From positions 7,815,333 through 7,879,332 of the forward strand of contig NC_133399.1 in NCBI RefSeq assembly GCF_047511655.1: a DNA stretch of 64,000 nucleotides. The letters are read 5' to 3'. This DNA is from Castor canadensis (taxonomy: Eukaryota; Chordata; Mammalia; Rodentia; Castoridae). The notes below the pieces were generated by a model that was not told the DNA's origin, ran no database searches, and saw only the letters and a program-made list of their open reading frames with translations. Positions 59,501 to 64,000 of the stretch are shown here, one piece after another. Made by a program: the position numbers and the translations under genes. The stretch's first letter is position 1; each line of letters begins with the position of its first letter.

Positions 59501-60247
59501 ACATCCATGTTTATTGCGGCACTATTCACAATAGCCAAGTTATGGAAACAGCCAAGATGCCCCAGCACTGACGAATGGATTAAGAAAATGTGGTATCTAT
59601 ACACAATGGAATTTTATGCAGCCATGAAGAAGAACGAAATGTTATCATTCGCTGGTAAATGGATGGAATTGGAGAACATCATTCTGAGTGAGGTTAGCCT
59701 GGCTCAAAAGACCAAAAATCGTATGTTCTCCCTCATATGTGAACATTAGATCAAGGGCAAACACAACAAGGGGATTGGACTATGAGCACATGATAAAAGC
59801 GAGAGCACACAAGGGAGGGGTGAGGATAGGTAAGACACCTAAAAAACTAGCTAGCATTTGTTGCCCTTAATGCAGAGAAACTAAAGCAGATACCTTAAAG
59901 CAACTGAGGCCAATAGGAAAAGGGGACCAGGAACTAGAGAAAAGGTTAGATTAAAAAGAATTAACCTAGAAGGTAACACCCACGCACAGGAATCAATGTG
60001 AGTCAATGCCCTGTATAGCTATCCTTATCTCAACCAGCAAAAACCCTTGTTCCTTCCTATTACTGCTTATACTCTCTCTACAACAAAATTAGAGATAAGG
60101 GCAAAATATTTTCTGCTGGGTATTGAGGGGGGGAGCGGGAGGGGGTGGAGTGGGTGGTAAGGGAGGGGGTGGGGGCAGGGGGGAGAAATAAACCAAGCCT
60201 TGTATGCACATATGAATAATAAAAGAAAAATGAAAAAAAATAAAAAA
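56562..60247 (+). mobile_element. LINE-1, 5'-truncated, nested in the ERV-C LTR
   Basis: It has a 16-bp target duplication (aaatttctccagtgct at 56546-56561 and 60248-60263), an A-rich tail at 60220-60247, a 3' UTR with a G-rich run (60125-60185), and most of ORF2. It begins within the endonuclease C-terminal part of ORF2. It is one of the best-preserved L1 copies in the window. Confidence 0.95.
56565..59749 (+). pseudogene. LINE-1 ORF2 (reverse transcriptase), nearly open
   Basis: After a stop near 56744 the frame is open from 56814 to 58274 (486 codons). It covers the pre-palm Pro-Gly-Pro-Asp-Gly-Phe block, the palm and the catalytic Phe-Ala-Asp-Asp at about 58030-58041. A frameshift near 58270, a stop at 58844-58846, and then the 297-codon stretch 58856-59749 with the C-terminal Cys-rich domain complete it. 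In intact L1 this protein nicks DNA and reverse transcribes the L1 RNA. This copy lacks most of the endonuclease and cannot move itself. Confidence 0.92.
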
Positions 60248-60449
60248 AAATTTCTCCAGTGCTATGTGATCTTCATGTTTCAATTCTTCAAGTTTTATTT
60301 CTCTGCTTTGTGATCCCCTCCCCCTACCTTGTGGTCAGAACACGGCCTGTTTCTTTTCTGCCCCCCCCCCTGCCCCCAGACTTTCCTGCTACATTATTTT
60401 CCCCTTTGATGCACAGACCCACCCTGGGTCAAAGAGCATCATCTTGATC

Positions 60450-61833
60450 TCAGAGTTTGTATTTCCATAGAATCATTACATGTGTGGCCATTTTCCTTTC
60501 TGTAATGGCCTCCATAATAGTCCTCCTGATAGACTGCAGCACCAGGGGAGCCAGACAGGGAAATATTAAGCAAAGCACGCTGCTAGAATTAGGCCCATTG
60601 CACCTATCAGGGGTTTGAATCCACCTAAAGCAGAAAACCACCCTCCACACATTGGGATCCCATCCTCTCCAAGTCTGGATGGGGACATGGGCAAGCTTTC
60701 TCATTTTGTCTGTGATTTTTTTATGATGTTTTTAAATCAATCTAAGCAGCAGTTGCTTAGATTAAACTTTTAAAAACTCATTTTTTTACAAGCCAGCAAA
60801 TAGTTTAAAGCCGTGTTTTTGATAGATGGCATTGCGCATCTTAGTGCTTTGTTTTGTCAGCAAATTAGAGCTTTGGCTGTTTTATTAGTTATAATTTTAA
60901 CAATGGTCTGAAGACTGATGATATGGTTGAGCACATATATAGGGGTGCTATAGCCCCAAGACCCATCTTCTGCCCACGTGGCGGGACCATAGTACTAGAT
61001 GATTCATTCAGGAGGCCATCTGCCATCTTTTTCATTACAATTATGTCTCGTGTCCAGTAAGATGGCTTAAGCACAGTGAAATTTACAGGATTACAGGTAC
61101 CAGGAGTGCATTGGGGCAGCTGTCCCCTTGTGAAAGAGTGCTGCATGTTTTGTCTTTTCCCGTGTAGCCCACAAAACACAATTCCAATAAGGGCAATAAT
61201 AACCTACATCATCACATGGCCAAGAGTCGCCTCTCCTGCACATACACTTTTCATCGGATGTAGAGGCTCTTTCCCAATCTAGGCCCCCACAGCCACAGCC
61301 TACACCTTTATATCCATCTTGGTCTATGGCAACACATGCATGAAAGAGCATTGACACTGGCTTTTCAGAGCTAAACACCTGGGTGGGACTGACGAGGTTC
61401 CCAGGGTTGCGGATGTTCTGGATCTCTAACCATCGCTCCCAGGGGCAGTAAGTGGGGCTGAAGCAGATATGCTGATTACCATGGGAGCACATTAGATAGG
61501 TGGTGTGGTTGTGACTGCATGATCCGATGACAGAGCCTGCACAGGAATAGTAAGTGTGGAAAAGCAAAGTCCTACTGACAACACTTTCATACATAGGTCA
61601 CAGGATGAGGGCTCTGGGACCTTGAAGGGAGACCATATCAGGAACAATAAACAGTAATTATGTATCCTGCCCAAAAGAGATAGAAGAGACCTAATAAATC
61701 CAATCAGCAGGGGACAGTTTCTGCCAAACCTATGGCAAAGACTAGGGTGAAAACTACAGCAACAGATACAGACAAGGAGTGACAATACATTGCAGTGAAA
61801 TAACTGGTGTGGAAAACAGTCCATCTGTCCCAT
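60450..61833 (-). pseudogene. ERV-C env remnant
   Basis: The leader (from 61833) has a long Leu/Cys/Ile-rich hydrophobic run. The frame then switches to 61594-61091, Cys-rich surface-subunit sequence with Tyr-Tyr-Cys-Pro-Tyr-Trp-Asn-Cys at about 61190-61165. It switches again to 61179-60889. A membrane-anchor and tail-like stretch (Phe-Pro-Cys-Leu-Ala-Pro) lies in 60704-60450. The fusion-peptide and furin-site region is not readable. At least three frame changes rule out an intact envelope protein. Confidence 0.72.
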
Positions 61834-61989
61834 TGGAGAGTTGACTCCTCAAGTTTCAGCCACATGTAGATTAGTCAGCTTCCTGTAGTGACTAGAATAG
61901 GGATGTCATCCTGCCGTTATTGGTTCCCCATTGTTTCCTAGAAAGCAGAGACCTGCCGAGAGCGGGAGTTCAAGTTCTGGAGGGTGATC

Positions 61990-62180
61990 CTGCATAGTGA
62001 AGCTGGATCAGGGATGTTCTCCCACTCGAGAGAAGTTGGCTAAACTTGACTGTGGTGGATCCAAGGAGCAATCTCTGCTACTTTAACTGTAGTGGGGACA
62101 GATATGAGAACAAAAGGGCCCCTCTAATGGGGTTTTAATAGCTGGTCTTTTACCCAATGTCTTTTTATCAACTGAGTAGA
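61990..62180 (-). pseudogene. ERV-C integrase C-terminal remnant
   Basis: On minus the sequence encodes, with shifts, the class I integrase tail pattern: Gly-Pro-Phe-Val-Leu, then Thr-Val-Lys-Val, then Pro-Trp-Ile-His-His-Ser. It lies just upstream of env as expected. Confidence 0.62.
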
Positions 62181-62404
62181 ATTACCATGGCAACAATATA
62201 TTATCACTGTGTATGTTCAAGAAAACGTGTTGTTTTTTTAAAAAGTTAAAACCATCATCTTTAAGTATTAAAGGACATGTTTAGAGCCAGTAAAAGTAGT
62301 TATTTTGTCTCTATTTAAGTAGAAGACCCTGTCTAAAAATATGAGTTTGTATCTGGCTTTAATGCCAGATAGCCACACATGTATAAGAACCACTTCCTTA
62401 ATCC

Positions 62405-64000
62405 CCTTGAACTTGGTTATTTTTTTTCCTTTATTATTCATATGTGCATACAAGGCTTGGGTCATTTCTCCCCCCTGCCCACACCCCCTCCCTTACCACC
62501 CACTCTGCCCCCTCCCTCTCCCCCCACCCCCTCAATACCCAGCAGAAACTATTTTGCCTTTATTTCTAATTTTGTGGTAGAGAGTATAAGCAATAATAGG
62601 AAGGAACAAGGGTTTTTGCTTGTTGAGATAAGGATAGCTATACAGGGCATTGACTCACATTGATTTCCTGTGCGTGGGTGTTACCTTCTAGGTTAATTCT
62701 TTTTGATCTAACCTTTTCTCTAGTTCCTGGTCCCCTTTTCTTATTGGCCTCAGTTGCTTTTAAGGTATGTGCTTTAGTTTCTCTGCATTAAGGGCAACAA
62801 ATGCTAGCTAATTTTTTAGGTGTCTTACCTATCCTCACCCCTCCCTTGGGTGCTCTCACTTTTATCATGTGCTCAAAGTCCAATCCCCTTGTTGTGTTTA
62901 CCCTTGATCTAATGTCCACATATGAGGGAGAACATATGATTTTTGGTCTTTTGGGACAGGCTAACCTCACTCAGAATGATGTTCTCCAATTCCATCCATT
63001 TACCAGCAAATGATAACATTTCATTCTTCTTCATGGCTGCATAAAATTCCATTGTGTATAGATACCACATTTTCTTAATCCATTCGTCAGTGCTGGGGCA
63101 TCTTGGCTGTTTCCATAACTTGGCTATTGTGAATAGTGCCGCAATAAACATGGGTGTGCAGGTGCCTCTGGAGTGACCTGTGTCACAGTCTTTTGGGTAT
63201 ATCCCCAAGAGTGGTACTGCTGGATCAAATGGTAGATCAATGTCTGGCTTTTTAAGTAGCCTCCAAATTTTTTTCCAGAGTGGTTGTACTAGTTTACATT
63301 CCCACCAACAGTGTAAGAGGGTTCCTTTTTGCCCGCATCCTCACCAACACCTGTTGGTGGTGTTGCTAATGATGGTATTCTAACAGGGGTGAGGTGGAAT
63401 CTTAGTGTGGTTTTAATTTGCATTTTCTTTATTGCTAGAGATGGTGAGCATTTTTTCATGTGTTTTTTGGCCCTTTGAATTTCTTCTTTTGAGAAAGTTC
63501 TGTTTAGTTCACTTGCCAATTTCTTTATTGGTTCATTAGTTTTGGGAGAATTTAGTTTTTTAAGTTCCCTATATATTCTGGCTATCAGTCCTTTGTCTGA
63601 TGTATAGTTGGCAAATATTCTCTCCCATTCTGTGGATGGTCGCTTCAATTTAGAGACCATTTCTTTGGATGAACAGAAGCTTTTTAGCTTTATGAGGTCC
63701 CATTTATCTATGCTATCTCTTAGTTGCTGTGCTGCTGGGGTTTCGTTGAGAAAGTTCTTACCTGTACCTACTAGCTCCAGAGTAGTTCCTACTCTTTCCT
63801 GTATCAACTTTAGAGTTTGTGGTCTGATATTAAGATCCTTGATTCATTTTGAGTTAATCTTGGTATAGGGTGATATACATGGATGTAGTTTCAGTTTTTT
63901 GCAGACTGCTAACCAGTTTTCCCAGCAGTTTTTGTTGAAGAGACTGCTATTTCTCCATCGTATATTTTTAGCTCCTTTGTCAAAGACAAGTTGGTTATAG
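62405..64000 (-). mobile_element. LINE-1, 3' end and ORF2, running off the window
   Basis: On minus the 3' A-rich tail is at about 62405-62425, the 3' UTR with its G-rich run (C-rich on plus) at about 62460-62530, and ORF2 C-terminal frames from about 62909 up to the window edge. The open stretches 63208-62909 and 63807-63289 match those at 58856-59749. It is inserted into ERV-C. Its 5' extent is unknown. Confidence 0.93.

Larger units (their letters stand above)
56333..60342 (-). mobile_element. ERV-C 3' LTR, split by a LINE-1
   Basis: On minus the LTR runs from 60342 (TGTTCTG) to 56333 (ACAACA), with matching TGTT...AACA ends. Without the nested L1 it is about 308 bp. A TATA-like sequence (gtatagaag) and an AATAAA near its 3' part are in proper order. 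The L1 occupies 56562-60247 with a 16-bp target duplication. Confidence 0.72.
60343..62404 (-). mobile_element. ERV-C internal region (env and end of pol)
   Basis: Reading on minus from high to low coordinates there is an integrase C-terminal remnant at about 62180-61990, an env leader at about 61833-61700, surface subunit sequence at about 61594-60889, and a transmembrane/tail remnant at about 60704-60450. This is the normal pol-env-LTR order. The 5' part is cut by an L1 insertion at 62405 and the window end. Confidence 0.75.

Overview
The window is mammalian nuclear DNA, most likely from a rodent. The evidence is spliced KRAB zinc-finger exons, LINE-1 copies with rodent-like 3' ends, class I endogenous retroviruses (ERVs), and many SINEs that join a 7SL/B1-like left half to an ID (tRNA-like) right half. 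The ID half reads like the version I associate with beaver and its castorimorph relatives; that lineage call is inference. Nothing bacterial, plasmid or phage-like is present.

The region is part of a KRAB-C2H2 zinc-finger gene cluster. One gene looks complete and intact on the minus strand: exon 1 (start codon at 32150-32148), KRAB-A exon (27857-27731), 61-bp exon (27528-27468) and zinc-finger exon (22029-20883). All splice phases fit, giving a 445-residue KRAB protein with 11 intact fingers. Its N-terminal region between KRAB and fingers resembles the human 19p13 ZNF14/ZNF44/ZNF791-type family. Beyond its stop codon the DNA still holds decayed fingers. A second, dead KRAB gene lies on the plus strand: KRAB-A exon 39961-40085 with a 2-bp deletion and lost splice donor, and a 61-bp exon at 40274-40334.

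The cluster carries repeated CpG-rich promoter/exon-1/intron-1 units. Copy 1 (5302-6245) points left and its gene lies outside the window. Copy 2 (31431-32310) drives the intact gene. Copy 3 (32321-32895) is an inverted intron-1 arm lacking its own exon 1, so copies 2 and 3 form a large inverted repeat around one promoter. Copy 4 points right and is split by a provirus (49400-49597 and 55625-56332). Another inverted duplication of about 2 kb pairs 8038-9920 with 36055-38587.

Mobile elements fill most of the rest. ERV-A (about 1640-5160, plus) has gag, protease and integrase remnants and an LTR flanked by both a polypurine tract and a tRNA-His-type primer site. ERV-B (49598-55624, plus) is a two-LTR provirus with a 4-bp target duplication and a permuted pol order. 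ERV-C (56333 to about 62400, minus) keeps its 3' LTR, env and the integrase end. LINE-1 copies lie at 11335-12945 (minus), 22372-26282 (plus, inside the last intron of the intact gene), 44170-48020 (plus, old), 56562-60247 (plus, nested in the ERV-C LTR) and 62405-64000 (minus, running off the window). No tRNA, rRNA, CRISPR or other stand-alone RNA gene was found.
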